From Nemertoderma westbladi (lineage: Eukaryota > Xenacoelomorpha > Nemertodermatida > Nemertodermatidae), in contig JAUCBJ010001571.1 in NCBI GenBank assembly GCA_032718475.1, positions 1 to 62,529 of the forward strand: a stretch of 62,529 bases of DNA, read 5' to 3'. The position numbers and the translations under genes are program-made. Positions 35,134 through 48,604 of this stretch are shown here, piece by piece. The first letter of the stretch is position 1. The number at the start of each line of letters is the position of its first letter. The notes under the pieces were generated by a model. That model worked only from the letters and a program-made list of their open reading frames with translations, made no database searches and had not been told where the DNA came from.

Positions 35134-35324
35134 TTTAGTGTAATTTAAACTAATATAATAACCACCAGTAAAAAAACTACTTAAACTAAATGAAACTAAC
35201 TATATACCAGTTCCAACTACTTAAACTAATTAATGGGGTATGACAATATTGCATAGTGATGATTGCAAAAACTTTACTTAAAACTTAAAAAAATATGCAT
35301 AAATGCTAATAACAACTACTTAAA
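35134..35324. repeat. Scattered CTACTTAAACTA repeats
   Basis: Short spacer between the integrase pseudogene and LINE copy 2. The word CTACTTAAACTA recurs at about 35178, 35217 and 35316. No gene. Confidence 0.5.
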
Positions 35325-38300
35325 CTACTACTAGGATCGGCATGCTGCATTGCAGCTGCATTTTTAAGAATGCTGTGCCGGCTTGTCGACAAAATTGCGC
35401 CACCACAACTCCCTATCACCCATGACATTTGCTAGATCATCCGCATCTTCAAGGCCAGTGTCCTTTAAGATGCGTCTCAAAAAAGTCATGGGCTGTCCAC
35501 CATGCTTATTCACTCCATGAGGCTGCCAAAGTACAAGATTATGCACTGGCTGGTCCTCACGGCGAAAGCAATGTCCTGCAAAGCGGAGGCGATTTTGTTC
35601 TAGTGTCAAGCTTGGGGGAACCAATGAGACACCTCCAATGTTGTATGGTGTCTGGTTGGAGATGTGTGCATTGTACTTGACACAATGAACCCGGCGTAGC
35701 ATTCTTGTGAATGTGCCATCCAGAGATTTGGTGTCCTCAGCAGTTAGAGCCCAGCATGGACTCCCGTAGAGGAGTACTGGAACTACTGCTGCTCTAAATA
35801 ATCGGACCTTAAGTTTCTGATTAATTCTCTGTGACTTTCAAATCCTGGAAAGCCTATTCAAGGTTGCCCATGCCTTTCCCTTATGTATTCGAAGGTCGTC
35901 ACCTGACTTCCGGATCCATGATCCCAGGTAACAGAAGTCGTCCACATGCTCAAGCATACCATCCTTTGAGCTTATGCTCATCCAGTCAGTGACTTGCTGA
36001 GGACTTCCGAAGTTAACTGTCAAAATTTTGGTCTTTTAGGAGTTAATAAAAAGACCAACACTAGAAGCAGCCTGTTCTATTGAGCTGAGGAACCATTAGG
36101 CTCCCTCTAGTGATTCTGAGAGTACTCCTAAGTCATCATCAAAGTCTAGATCAGTTAGGTACTTGGCAGGATATCCTCGACTTCTGGAGCCAGTAGGTGG
36201 AGTTACCATCACCCCATCATCATTATGATGATCGAAGGACATGCATAGAACACAGTGAACCACAATCATAAACAAGAATGGCGCAAGTGTGTCTCCTTGG
36301 AGGACTCCCCATAATACTTCAAATGGTTCTGTGTCACCATCAACAGTAGACACAAATGTTGTTGAAGCATCGTATACTGATCTGATTGCAGCAATAATTT
36401 CATCAGGAATCCCATATAATGAAAGTATGCTGAACATACGTGAGCGAGTGACTGAATCAAAGGCCTTGAAGAAGTCAACAAAGATAACAGACAGATGCAT
36501 GTCTTTCTTTTCTTATAACTCTTCAATTATCCTTCTAAATGCCAAAATGGGCTCCATGGACCCACGACCTTTACGGAACCCATTCTGATTTCCATGGAGC
36601 AGTCTCTCAATGGGATCCCTGATGCGATTTAATAGAATCCTATTGTATAGCTTTGCAGCAATCGAGATTAATGAGATTCCCCGAAAAGAACCATAGAGTG
36701 TTAGGTTGCCCTTCTTGGGAACTGGCACAAACTTAATTGTTTTCGTTTCTTGTGGGACTCTTGTTGTTCGGTACATGTCTACTATGATGGGATAGATGAG
36801 CTTTAAACACTCAGGTATTGTAAAGACCTCAGGGGGAACACCATCTACTCCACTGGCACGATTGGTCTTAATGCTCTTTGCAGCAGCCTTCACTTCTGCA
36901 AAGGAGATATTGCCAATGGGAATATCTGGGAGTACAGACTCAGACACTTTTACTTCTATAAAGTTATCAGGCAATACCCTGTCATTATTGAGGAGCTTTT
37001 CAAAGTGGGCCTTCAAACCATTATTGAGGCGATCGGCTGGTGATTCAGCCTTAACCTTGGTGGTTGGTTGGCTTTTTCGCCCAGTAAGCAGATTGATCGA
37101 TTTCCATGCCTGGGATGATTGCCTACTGTCGTCAGCATCATTGATGGCATCAACCTGTTGGTTTATTAGCTCCTGTAGATTAGCAGAGTACTGCCTGTTC
37201 AGGGACCTAGATGCAGCCTTAACTGCATTCTTGGCCACTGTAGTCTGTTTGAGTCGGGACTCTTTCTGCACCTTATGAAGGTCATTTCGGCACTTCTGAA
37301 TTTTGTTGTCAGTCCAGGGGGCCATTTTCCTGTTTCGAGGGTATACAGGAACTGTTTCTGCAGCTGCTAACTTAACTGCTTCTGTAAAGGCAGTATAGCC
37401 CTCACAGTGATCTGCCGCCTCAGAGGCAAGAGCCTCATACCTGTTACTCAGCTGTAGTGTGAAGCTGGATCTGACACTTGGCTGTTGCAACAGAGAGGAC
37501 CAGTCTTGCCGCGGCAAGGCAGATTTCGTTGTTCTGCTAGCACATAGACTAAGTCTTACCTTGGCCACAGTAAGGCGGTGATCACTGGAGAAGGGTCGAA
37601 GTGTAAATGCATTACAGTCTTGTATAGAGCTCCTGTATTTCCTACGAAACAGAATATGGTCTATCTGGGACTTGTGACCACTGGGTCCACTATGAGTCCA
37701 TAGCTTTTCAGTTCGCTTCTTGAACTGGGTTCCAGCCGAAAACAATCCATTTCCAGAGATAAAATCCTGAAGATGGACAGAATTTCGGTTAACACTATTG
37801 CTATAGACCCAGGGGGATGTAGGTAATTGATGCAGACTTGCATTAAAGTCTCCCAGGAATGTTAAGAATGCATGCTGATCCACTCCATCAGTAGCTGCTT
37901 GTAAATTGTGGTAAAATTTTCCACCTCCACTACAGGGGCAACACTAGTTGGAGAGTAGCACACAATCAGAACCACCTTAGGAAACTTCTTAGCCAGTCTT
38001 CCAGAACATGAGAAGTGGCAACGGATGATGTGGTTAGAGATTTGGTCTATTTTGTCCAATGCTGCATGTGCAGTTGGATTCATCAATAGACCAATTCCAC
38101 CATTGCCACTATCATCTGCTGACGCGAGGGCGAGTCGCCAACCGCCCCCCATGTCCTTAATCAGAACCTCATCAGTCTGTCCAGTCTGCATTCGGTGCTC
38201 TTGAACACCCACTGCGCTAAGAGAAAGCTTATCTGCCAAGGCAGTCAGCTCACCTTGTCGCATTGGGGACCCGAGTGTTAGGGTGTTTACTGAGGCTAGT

Positions 38301-38648
38301 CTTGTGGCTTGCCTCAGATTCACCAATGGCTTTGTTGGTCGGGGTGGAACATGAGCGTTGCCTCCAACTCCAGAATCCCTCTCCCCATCACAATCTGGCC
38401 TTCCTGGTGACCCAGGGTTTGGGCCAGAAAGGTCATCAGGAAAGGGACTCAAAGAATTGTTGGCTGCTCTCTCTCTCTCCAGTAGGGGGTGAGACAGGCA
38501 GCCGGCCAGGAGTTAACTGACGCCTGTGAGGCCGATTGTGTCTGGTAATTCCACTGGCCTCTAGTGGCCGGACCTCCGCATTGCTAATGTAATCCATAGT
38601 GGGGGTTGGGGGTGCTTTTTTGCCGAGTCAGCTCTCGGGGCAAATACC
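35325..38648 (-). mobile_element. RTE-like LINE, second copy, decayed
   Basis: Nearly the same sequence as 20631-23962 throughout, with the same tail (ACTACTACTAGGATCGGCA in plus sense) and the same 5' segment (GGGGGTTGGGGGTGCTTTTT). The ORF would run from ATG at 38595-38597 to the stop at 35364. Breaks: frameshift at 37862-37883; TAA at about 36510-36512; CAA-to-TAA at about 36093-36095; further stops near 36039 and 35837; and the catalytic FADD is FDDD near 36135. No target duplication could be recognised. This copy keeps GGA where the first has TGA. Confidence 0.92.
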
Positions 38649-39003
38649 ACACCCTGGTTTGCCATTCCACAGGGTGGGTGTCGCAATGGAGTCAGATATG
38701 AGGCCCATCACCCATATCTACTCTGGCGCACATGACCCACCATTGGCTGTTGCAGCTCATCTGGTGGGTCATGCCCTGTACCCTTGCTGCCAGGTGCAGG
38801 TCGCAGTGAAGTGCTCTCAGAGTGGACATGAGAACACTCTACTCCTGACCAGCCATTGGTATATCACCATCTGCCTGGTCAGGCCATATACCCCTGCAGC
38901 CAAGTATATGGGTCCTTAATCCAGGACCAAGGGCGTCCTTATCCCAGAACGAAGGGGGTCCTAGTTACAGGACCAGATTTGCCCTAGTAAGAGGGTCTAT
39001 GCA
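38649..39003 (-). mobile_element. Likely 5' UTR extension of the LINE copy
   Basis: Directly upstream of the point where the first copy ends (CAAATAC) there are ~350 bp of GC-richer, non-repetitive sequence with a CACCCTG...CAGGGTG hairpin (38649-38674), unlike the AT-rich flank beyond 39010. The simplest reading is the longer 5' UTR of this LINE, truncated in the other copy. The short plus frame 38599-38919 is antisense. Confidence 0.5.
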
Positions 39004-39440
39004 GCCAGTACCTGTTAGATGTTACCGGTACAGTATTAACTATCTAACCGTTATTCCTGTTTTATAGTTGGTGTATAGCTGTATAGTTAGGGTACCGCGT
39101 ACCGGTATTGCGGTATCTTTTTATTTTTGTCATTCAGGCCTTTCTCTAAAAATAGATAAGGCTTGACCAACTACACAGCTAGGAATAACGGGTTATACAG
39201 TTAATACTGTACCGGTCACCGGTAACAGCAGAACAGGTACTGGCTGACTGTATCGGTCGTTCCCTGAAGCTAACAGCTGCAGCGGGACAGAAAGCCAAAT
39301 CTACTGACATACAGCTAGTCCTGTAATCAGATACTGCAGTATTGGTACAGTGCACAGGGGTACGTGCACAGGGGTACCGGTACGGTAAGTGAAGTATGTC
39401 TGTATGTATAGAAGCAGAGAAGTGAATCATCGAGACTGTA
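39004..39440. repeat. ACCGGT/GGTAC-rich tract
   Basis: Dense in TACCGGTA-type palindromes and CGGTAC words (39021-39030, 39099-39105, 39209-39224, 39370-39388). No gene. The minus frame at 39179-39430 has no domain. Confidence 0.55.
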
Positions 39441-39465
39441 AGAGATCAGCTGATTTGATAGCTAC

Positions 39466-39800
39466 ATTTATTTAATACGACCTATAATTTATTATAGGTG
39501 GAAATAATTCACTGTCAGCTGATCACATTAAATACCACATATAATTATAGGTCGAAATAATTCAGTCTCATTCAAAACTACCTATAATTATCGGTTGAAA
39601 TAATTAAATATCAAGCAAAATAATTCAACAGATAACATGTTTTTAATCAACCTATATAATATTAAGCAAAATAATGCAGTTTTCAAACATTATTTAAAAC
39701 GATCAATAATCTCAATCGAAATAATTCAGCATGACAGAAAGCATTTAAAACGATCAATAATATCACTCATTAAATTTCTCATTAAATTAAACTCATTAAA
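39466..39800 (+). repeat. Degenerate ~55-65-bp tandem repeat
   Basis: Decayed copies of CCTATAATTATAGGTCGAAA followed by TAATTCA at about 39480, 39540, 39583, 39650, 39705 and 39755. Each copy contains a small palindrome (CCTATAATTATAGG). Confidence 0.65.
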
Positions 39801-42159
39801 TTAAATTATTGAATATTGATACTAAATGCATGCCATATTTTACTAATGGAGAAGGCATACATTACTCTAAAATGTTTTATATTGAACGTTTCGACATAAT
39901 GGATTACAGAAAACGTTAAACAACATATAGTCCCATGTCCCGTCACTTCAAACTCGTTAATAAAGCAACACTCATTAATATAAATGTAAATGATACATTC
40001 TGGAATACGGCAAATTGAAGCTGTTTCCAGGTTATTGATTACCGGTACTTTACAGCGTTCCGACCTATAGGCCGCAAAGCAACCCTGCAAAGTGGTACCT
40101 TGCAGCGTTACGAGTAATTAACCAGAACAACGCTGATAAGTTGACATAGTATAACACAAATAATAGCTCTATCTAAAATCATATGTAATATATAGACCAC
40201 AAGTAAATAAGAATGCACTCACAGAAACAGATATAGATATAATAACCATTTTATGATAATAATACATGATAATAGACAATGATACGTGTTAAGAGTGTGA
40301 CTGAAAAAATAGATGGCGGTGAAATGATTCAAGGTAAGAAAAGAAAAATAAAGTTGAAAATTAAAAAATTATTAGAATAATATAATATATGTCAAAGAAA
40401 AAGTGCCTTTATAGAATATATATCGTCAAAAAAAATACAATAGCAGAGCGCATTAATTATTATCAAATTCAATAATCTAATAACACTAAGTCAAATGTTA
40501 AATAACAAAGTCAAATAACAGCTATAACAAAAATCGAAAAAAAAGAATATAACAAGTAGTAATATAAATATATAGCTTACAAAAGATGCAGAGTGGGACA
40601 GAAATATGTGTTTGTACATAGTTACTTCGGGTTAGCCTGTCGAATTGAAATACGTTTACACGTTCGCACAATAATTGCGAACGTATCAATTGAACAATTA
40701 ATGGGGGGGGGGGGGGGGGGGGGGGGTACATCATTTTGGCAACAATTGGCAACTCTTAGATTTATAATAAACTCCCACCGCTTCAAAATTGTTTCGATTT
40801 GGCTATAATTTGGAATATAGGTACCTAAGATGCCATTCTACATGAGAAATGAACGGGAAAAAAATATTTAATTTTCAATATTTAATACTACCTAGTTAAC
40901 AATGAAAAAAACTTTATTGCGCTTAAAACCCTAAGGCTTTTACATTTTTGCATCTAATGACGTGAAAGTTTTTTATATGATAGACCAAGGGCAAGAATGG
41001 GGCAACAAATCTACTAGACGAAATTTTTTGAAAATCAGTCTGGACCGCTAGGTGTCGCTGCAAATTTTTGGTAATTTTTAGGTTTGTTATAAAAACTGTA
41101 GTATTAAATTTTATTAACTACAGTACAAATTTAAGAAAGTTGTTTGATAAATCTTTGTAGGGTTGCTATGTAAGACACCCACAGAAATTTTCAGACTAAT
41201 TGCTCAAAAAATGTAGAGGTAGTGGATTTTGAAGTTAACAATTTCATAAAAGAAATATTTGGAAATAATCGACCTTTCATTATACATATACAGTAGTATT
41301 GGTAATTTTAATAGGTCCCCTTAAGTGGAAATTGTCATAACGTGAAAACTACAGAACTATTAAATGCGATTTTCAGATTTAGAAACGCCATTTAATCGTT
41401 AATTTTAATCGATCATAAAAACAATTTCACAATATTTTGGACCAATTTATTAGGTGTATTATTTAATAGGTGTATTATTAGGTTATTATTACAATTTATT
41501 TGGACCAAGTTATTTTGAATTTTTACATCACTAAATTCCCTACTACTATTTTTTAACTATTTTTTACGCAATTCTCATCACACATATACCAAAATGTTCA
41601 GCAGCTATAGGGCTACCATAGTTAGTAGGCCTATTGTTTTTGTACAATATGGTCCTTTGGATCTTCTAAAACCGATTTAGTAACTGCTACCCTTTGCCTT
41701 TATCGATCACAAAATATTTGATTCCCAAAATATAGCCCGTACATACTAAAACCCCCATAAATTTTTCAAAAACAAGAATTTTGTGCTGACATTTTCAAAG
41801 AAGATAGCCCACATATCTAGGTCCATTTTCCCAAAGTCTTGGACCCCTATCCATATTAAGTGTTCCTAGTAAAAGATCACAGATCATTGTGTTAAAGTTT
41901 CAGAATAGTACCTTTATAAATATAAAAATATATTTGGGAAAATAGTCCCCTAAATAACTTGATCTACATAATATAGGATAGAGTTTGAGAATTATTATAT
42001 TCACTCTGAGGTTTAAACTCCCACATAATTGGTCACGTAGGCCTACTTGCCAATTAATTAATTAAGGGATAACTGAGAACCAACTACTGAAAGTCATAAT
42101 AATGTGAAGAAAACTAGTGAAAGTTGGTGGGTGTTATGATTTAGTGCGTTGGTTATGAT
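39801..42159. other. AT-rich region with one G24 tract
   Basis: No gene or clear element. A run of 24 G lies at 40703-40726. The remainder is AT-rich sequence with short frames only (for example 39806-40090) and none with a recognisable domain. Confidence 0.5.
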
Positions 42160-42660
42160 TTTTGCCGTTTGAAATTTTATGCTAACTTGTATTTTTCGTC
42201 CAACCAGACAAGCACCAAAGATGATAGTTGCGTTACCGCGAATGATTTTTAAGGAGTTGTATCATGATTAGCGACCTTGAAAACCAGTATACTGTAGCAT
42301 CAGAATTACCCAACCAAAGACAAAATATAACATTTTTTAATTCTTTGCTACTTGCACTTTTCGTTCTGGGAGCACCAGATTGGCACCAAAATTTGGTTTG
42401 CATTACCAGAAATATTTATAACTAGATTCAACGTAATCAGTGACCTCGAAAACCCGTGTATACCTTAAGAATTATCAAATCAAACACAAAATTTTCTGGT
42501 TTGACATTGTTTTACTTGTATTTTTCGACCTGGGGGTTCAAAATAAATACAAAAATGATAGTTGCATCAACAGAAAAATTATTTTTTACAAGTTTTAACG
42601 TGATCATCGTACTCGAAAATCCTTATACCAACAAAATTGTAATTTTTGAGCCTAGATCAA
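42160..42660 (+). repeat. Three ~167-bp tandem units, MITE-interior type
   Basis: Units anchored on ACTTGTATTTTTCG (42186, about 42351, about 42519), each followed by a cytosine-poor block and CTCGAAAACC-like text. The same words occur in the piggyBac-like MITE interiors (18.4-19.9 kb). No TTAA-flanked terminus was found here. Confidence 0.65.
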
Positions 42661-42869
42661 AAAATTTCTAAAATGACCCCCCCTCCCGGATGTCCAAAAT
42701 AATAAAGCGAGTGGGGTAAATTAAATCCCTGCAGTAGTGGAATGGAAAACAGGAAGACTGACCACGACCAGATCATTAATGTATGTTTGCAATTGTCATG
42801 TTGAAAGGGGAAAAGCCATCAATTTGGACCAAAAGTCAACTATATATTTCTCCCACTAACGCTGTTCTC

Positions 42870-45800
42870 GCACCTTGAAACGAATCTGCTAAGTACTATT
42901 CTCCACTGCAACCCACCTTGAAACGAACCTGCCCAATACTATTCTCCACTGCAACACACCTTGAAACGAACCTGTCCGGTACTATTCTTCACTGCAACCC
43001 ACCTTGAAACGAACCTGCCCGTTACTATTCTCCACTGCAACCCACCTTGAAACGAACCTATCCAGTACTATTCTCCACTGCAACCCACCTTGAAACGAAC
43101 CTGTCCAGTACTATTCTCCACTGCAACCAACCTTGAAACGAACCTGCCCGTTACTATTCTCCACTGCAACCCACCTTGAAAGGAACCTGCTCAGTACTAT
43201 TCTCCACTGCAACCCACCTTGAAACGAACCTGTCCAGTACTATTCTCCACTGCAGCCCACCTTGAAACGAACCTGCCCGTTACTATTCTCCACTGCAACC
43301 AACCTTGAAACGAACCTGCCCGTTACTATTCTCCACTGCAACCCACCTTGAAACGAACCTGTCCAGTACTATTCTCCACTGCAACCCACCTTGAAACGAA
43401 CCTGTCCAGTACTATTCTCCACTGCAGCCCACCTTGAAACGAACCTGCCCGTTACTATTCTCCACTGCAACCAACCTTGAAACGAACCTGCCCGTTACTA
43501 TTCTCCACTGCAACCCACCTTGAAACGAACCTGTCCAGTACTATTCTCCACTGCAACCCACCTTGAAACGAACCTGTCCAGTACTATTCTCCACTGCAAC
43601 CCACCTTCAACCGAACCTGCCCAGTACTATTCTCCACTGCAACCGACCTTGAAACGAACCTGTCCAGTACTATTCTCCACTGCAGCCCACCTTGAAACGA
43701 ACCTGCCCGTTACTATTCTCCACTGCAACCCACGTTGAAACGAACCTGTCCAGTACTATTCTCCACTGCAACCCACCTTGAAACGAACCTGTCCAGTACT
43801 ATTCTCCACTGCAACCCACCTTGAAACGAACCTGTCCAGTACTATTCTCCACTGCAACCAACCTTGAAACGAACCTGCCCGTTACTATTCTCCACTGCAA
43901 CCCACCTTGAAACGAACCTGTCCAGTACTATTCTCCACTGCAGCCCACCTTGAAACGAACCTGCCCGTTACTATTCTCCACTGCAACCCACCTTGAAACG
44001 AACCTGTCCAGTACTATTCTCCACTGCAGCCCACCTTGAAACGAACCTGCCCGTTACTATTCTCCACACTCCACTGCAACCCACCTTGAAACGAACCTGT
44101 CCAGTACTATTCTCCACTGTAACCTACCTTGAAACGAACCTGCCCAGTACTATTCTCCACTGTAACCCACTTTGAACCGAACCTGCCCGTTACTATTCTC
44201 CACTGCAACACACCTTGAAACGAACCTGTCCAGTACTATTCTCCACTGCAACCGACCTTGAAACGAACCTGTCCAGTACTATTCTCCACTGCAACCCACC
44301 TTGAAACGAACCTGTCCAGTACTATTCTCCACTGCAACCGACCTTGAAACGAACCTGTCCAGTACTATTCTCCACTGCAACCCACCTTGAACCGAACCTG
44401 CCCGTTACTATTCTCCACTGCAACCCACCTTGAAACGAACCTGTCCAGTACTATTCTCCACTGCAACCGACCTTGAAACGAACCTGTCCAGTACTATTCT
44501 CCACTGCAACCCACCTTGAACCGAACCTGCCCGTTACTATTCTCCACTGCAACCCACCTTGAAACGAACCTGTCCAGTACTATTCTCCACTGCAACCGAC
44601 CTTGAAACGAACCTGTCCAGTACTATTCTCCACTGCAACCCACCTTGAAACGAACCTGCCCGTTACTATTCTCCACTGCAACCCACCTTGAAAGGAACCT
44701 GCCCAGTACTATTCTCCACTGCAACCCACCTTGAAACGAACCTGCCCGTTACTATTCTCCACTGCAACCCACCTTGAAACGAACCTGTCCAGTACTATTC
44801 TCCACTGCAACCGACCTTGAAACGAACCTGTCCAGTACTATTCTCCACTGCAACCCACCTTGAAACGAACCTGCCCAGTACTATTCTCCACTGCAACCCA
44901 CCTTGAAACGAACCTGCCCGTTACTATTCTCCACTGCAACCCACCTTGAAACGAACCTGTCCAGTACTATTCTCCACTGCAACCGACCTTGAAACGAACC
45001 TGTCCAGTACTATTCTCCACTGCAACCCACCTTGAAACGAACCTGCCCGTTACTATTCTCCACTGCAACCCACCTTGAAACGAACCTGTCCAGTACTATT
45101 CTCCACTGCAACCCACCTTGAAACGAACCTTCCCAGTACTATTCTCCACTGCAAGCCACCTTGAAACGAACCTGCCCAGTACTATTCTCCACTGTAACCC
45201 ACTTTGAACCGAACTTGCCCGTTACTATTCTCCACTGCAACCCACCTTGAAACGAACCTGCTCAGTACTATTCTCCACTGCAACCCACCTTCAACCGAAC
45301 CTGCCCAGTACTATTCTCCACTGCAACCCACCTTCAACCGAACCTGCCCGTTACTATTCTCCACTGCAACCCACCTTCAACCGAACCTGCCCAGTACTAT
45401 TCTCCACTGCAACCGACCTTGAAACGAACCTGCCCAGTACTATTCTCCACTGTAACCCACTTTGAACCGAACCTGCCCGTTACTATTCTCCACTGCAACC
45501 CACCCGAACCTGCTCAGTACTATTCTCCACTGCAACCCACCTTGAAACGAACCTGCCCAGTACTATTCTCCACTGCAAGCCACCTTGAAACGAACCTGCC
45601 CAGTACTATTCTCCACTGTAACCCACTTTGAACCGAACCTGCCCGTTACTATTCTCCACTGCAACCCACCTTGAAACGAACCTGCTCAGTACTATTCTCC
45701 ACTGCAACCCACCTTCAACCGAACCTGCCCAGTACTATTCTCCACTGCAACCCACCTTGAAACGAACCTGCCCAGTACTATTCTCCACTGCAAGCCACCT

Positions 45801-46052
45801 TGAAACGAACCTGCCCAGTACTATTCTCCACTGTAACCCACTTTGAACCGAACCTGCCCGTTACTATTCTCCACTGCAACCCACCTTGAAACGAACCTGC
45901 TCAGTACTATTCTCCACTGCAACCCACCTTCAACCGAACCTGCCCAGTACTATTCTCCACTGCAACCCACCTTCAACCGAACCTGCCCGTTACTATTCTC
46001 CACTGCAACCCACCTTCAACCGAACCTGCCCAGTACTATTCTCCACTGCAAC
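42870..46052 (+). repeat. 43-bp minisatellite, about 74 copies
   Basis: The unit is CCACCTTGAAACGAACCTGC followed by CCAGTACTATTCTCCACTGCAAC. Variants CCCAGTAC, TCCAGTAC and CCGTTAC recur in a regular order, indicating higher-order amplification. Near 45204-46050 a block of about 215 bp is itself repeated three times. Because 43 is not a multiple of three, the many short frames here cycle through all three phases and are not genes. Confidence 0.96.
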
Positions 46053-47112
46053 CAAGGTGTACTAAATAACAGGTCATGCAGCGAGCGGATTGCTGAAATT
46101 AGCGTGGGCCGATCGTTTCCCTATTTATGGCACTATTTTCATAATATTTCCTTAGAAACTTATTTTATGTAACTTTTGTTAGGTGGATATGATACCTAGG
46201 GTTCATAGAAATGTAATAAAATGTCTTTCTGGAATTTTTATCTTGCAGTTGCCGCAAGGTAACCGGGTGCAAAGTTCAAACTTTGCGCGCCTGTATTTCA
46301 AGGCGACAATGGATTCTACCCTTGAGATTTGGTAGGTGATTAAAAGAAATCAAAGTCTATCAAAATATTTTACATTTGAATTTGTTTACATTCCGGTTGC
46401 CATGGAAATAAGTATAATGAAAAATTTGAAAAATTGTCTACCAATTCTATAAAACACCATTTTTATTCGGTTTGTCAGTCTAAATTTACCAACGTTAAAC
46501 CAAAGTTAAAATTGCCAACATTTTATTTTATAATTCGTCAATTGTGAATCATATTTTTAAAAGTCAATATTTGCCAATAAACTAAACTGTCCAATCAGAG
46601 AGCAAGATGATTTTGTCATTCCAAAACATTAAATTTCGGTTAGCAATTATTAGAAATAAAGAACAGCCACCAGGCATGTTTGTTGAAAATTATATAAGTA
46701 GTAAATAGTAGCCCAATTTCTATCTGGCGGTCATAATGGGAAATTATTGTAATTCCCGTCACCATGGAAACGGGATTGAAAAAAAATTTAAATGTTAAAT
46801 ATTTTGATAGACTTTTATTCCCTTTACTCATATACCAAATCTCAACAACAGAATCCCTTGTCGTCTTGAATTACACGCGCTCGAAATTTTAACTTTGCAC
46901 CCGGTTACCTTGGCAACTACAAGATAAAAATTCCAGAAAGACATTTTATTACATTTCTATGAACCCTAGTCATCATATCCACCTAACCAAAGTTACATAA
47001 GAGAGGTTTCTAAGAAAATATTATGAATATAGTGTCATAAATAGGGAAACGATCGGCCCACGCTAATTTCAGGAATCCGCTCGCTGCATGACCTGTTATT
47101 TAGTACACCTTG
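46053..47112. mobile_element. DNA transposon with ~330-bp terminal inverted repeats
   Basis: It starts CAAGGTGTACTAAATAACAG (46053) and ends with its reverse complement (47112). Arms extend about 330 bp each (to about 46385 and from about 46780) with few mismatches. It is inserted in the last unit of the 43-bp array: ACTGCAAC precedes it (46045-46052) and ACTGCAAA follows (47113-47120), a 7-of-8 target duplication. Long TIRs with a ~8-bp duplication fit Mutator-like or P-like elements. There is no coding capacity. Confidence 0.88.
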
Positions 47113-47120
47113 ACTGCAAA

Positions 47121-47902
47121 CCACCTTGATGATAATTAATTATACTATATGGCCGTCATTACATCGGAAGCATCAAACTAATAGGGACTAATATTACCTG
47201 CATTGGGAGTGGTGCAATAATATTGATTGATAAACATTTTTTCAAAACTTGCAAAAAAATTGAAAGCTAATATAAAACTTCTCCTGACTTACCAAATCCA
47301 AACATTTAGTGAATTTAGTGAAGTTAAATGAATTATTACTGTTTTAATTTTTAGTAAAATTTTGTATTTTGCAGAAAGCAGCATAATCCAAAATATACAG
47401 GCAATTAGTAAAGCATAAATGCTTCGTGGGAACTTCCACGCCAGCTGGTACAGTACTGGCATCAAATAGTTACAATTTCAGGTTGCATATTATGTGGCAT
47501 TTAATGGAATGGAATTGCTTTATATTTACAAAAGCTTCAAGGGTGAATATGAATATGTGGATGCCTTTGTCACCCAATAAGGACATGGCAGGTGAACACA
47601 ACCTAAAATTTTAGGAGATTGAGTCTATGCAAAATAGTGTATCTTGTTTTGAGACAAATCAGCAGATGTCAGAAGTTGGCCAAGCTATACAATAACAGAG
47701 AGCCGATGATGTAAAATGTAATGGCACGGCTAGTAGAAAGTGCAGAAATTCCATGGATAGGATATATACAAATTACCACATTTAACACGTTGGCTATCAA
47801 GGTATCCAACACGGCATACCACCGGCAAAGGGATGATGCAATAGAGCCAGCTGGGCTGTGGATGAACAATCCACCTCAGTGGCTAGAGGCTAACCAAAGG
47901 CC
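47121..47902. other. Intergenic, no gene recognised
   Basis: AT-rich. Only short frames without a domain (47426-47614, 47669-47869). Confidence 0.45.
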
Positions 47903-48242
47903 TAAAGCCCCGTTCACTCCCAACGGTGCGTGAGTGGTAAAGTAGTCTAGCGGTATTGTAGCGGTAGCGGTACAATACCCGGAGCCCGTTCACACCCAAC
48001 GGTAACTGATTGTCTATCTGTCGACTGTGAATTCAACAGGAAATTACATTAATTGTATTACATTGTTTAAATGGGTTGCAGTAAACCACTCGGTTAATTG
48101 TATTAACATTGTTTAAATGAGTTGCATAAACCGCGCGGTTTAGCGCACAACTACCTGTTGGGTCGTTCACAGTCCTCGGTATACCGCTGGCCCTGCGGTA
48201 CACTGCACGGAGTACCGTTCCATTGGATGTGAACGGGCCTTA
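47903..48242. mobile_element. MITE with TAARGCCCGTTCAC-type termini
   Basis: The left end TAAAGCCCCGTTCACTCCCA and the right end (reverse complement TAAGGCCCGTTCACATCCAA) are inverted repeats. An extra internal copy, GAGCCCGTTCACACCCAACGG, starts at about 47983. CGGTA-rich middle. No exact target duplication was found. Confidence 0.65.
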
Positions 48243-48479
48243 GGGAGGTAGATCCATGGGGTAGTAAGTAGGCAATGGGAGGCCAGCACATGGAAATGAG
48301 CGTATCGGTTGGAGGCCAACAAATGTCAGCCTATTAGGCTGTATTTTCCCCTTTACATATTTTAACGGTTACGTGTATTCCAACCAGTTGGCATTTTACT
48401 CATTATAGTAGAGGTGAAATAGTTTCCACCGCTATGCTGTGCTGTTGCCGCTTCCAGTAACTATTCACCAGTTTATAGT

Positions 48480-48590
48480 CAACAGACAAACTCTTTATTC
48501 ACCGGCCTACGGCCAAGTCAGTCCACCCACTAGTCAACCAGCGTGCGCGTCAACCGATCGGGATCTCTCGCCAACCGAGATCCCGTCACA
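48480..48590 (+). mobile_element. LTR-like 3' end remnant
   Basis: It ends in a hairpin GGGATCTC...GAGATCCC then GTCACA (48567-48592). A similar hairpin plus GATCCCGTCACA ends the region before the gag-like ORF at 55.99-56.01 kb, and both are preceded by loosely similar AACAAACTC and CACGG/CACCGG words. I infer two related LTR ends, weakly supported. Confidence 0.35.
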
Positions 48591-48604
48591 TCTACTCTTC
48601 CACC

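Noticed and set aside
43520-46172. Series of ~70-residue frames (LKRTCPVLFSTA-type)
   Set aside because: The 43-bp unit shifts frame every copy; stops occur regularly; a minisatellite artefact.
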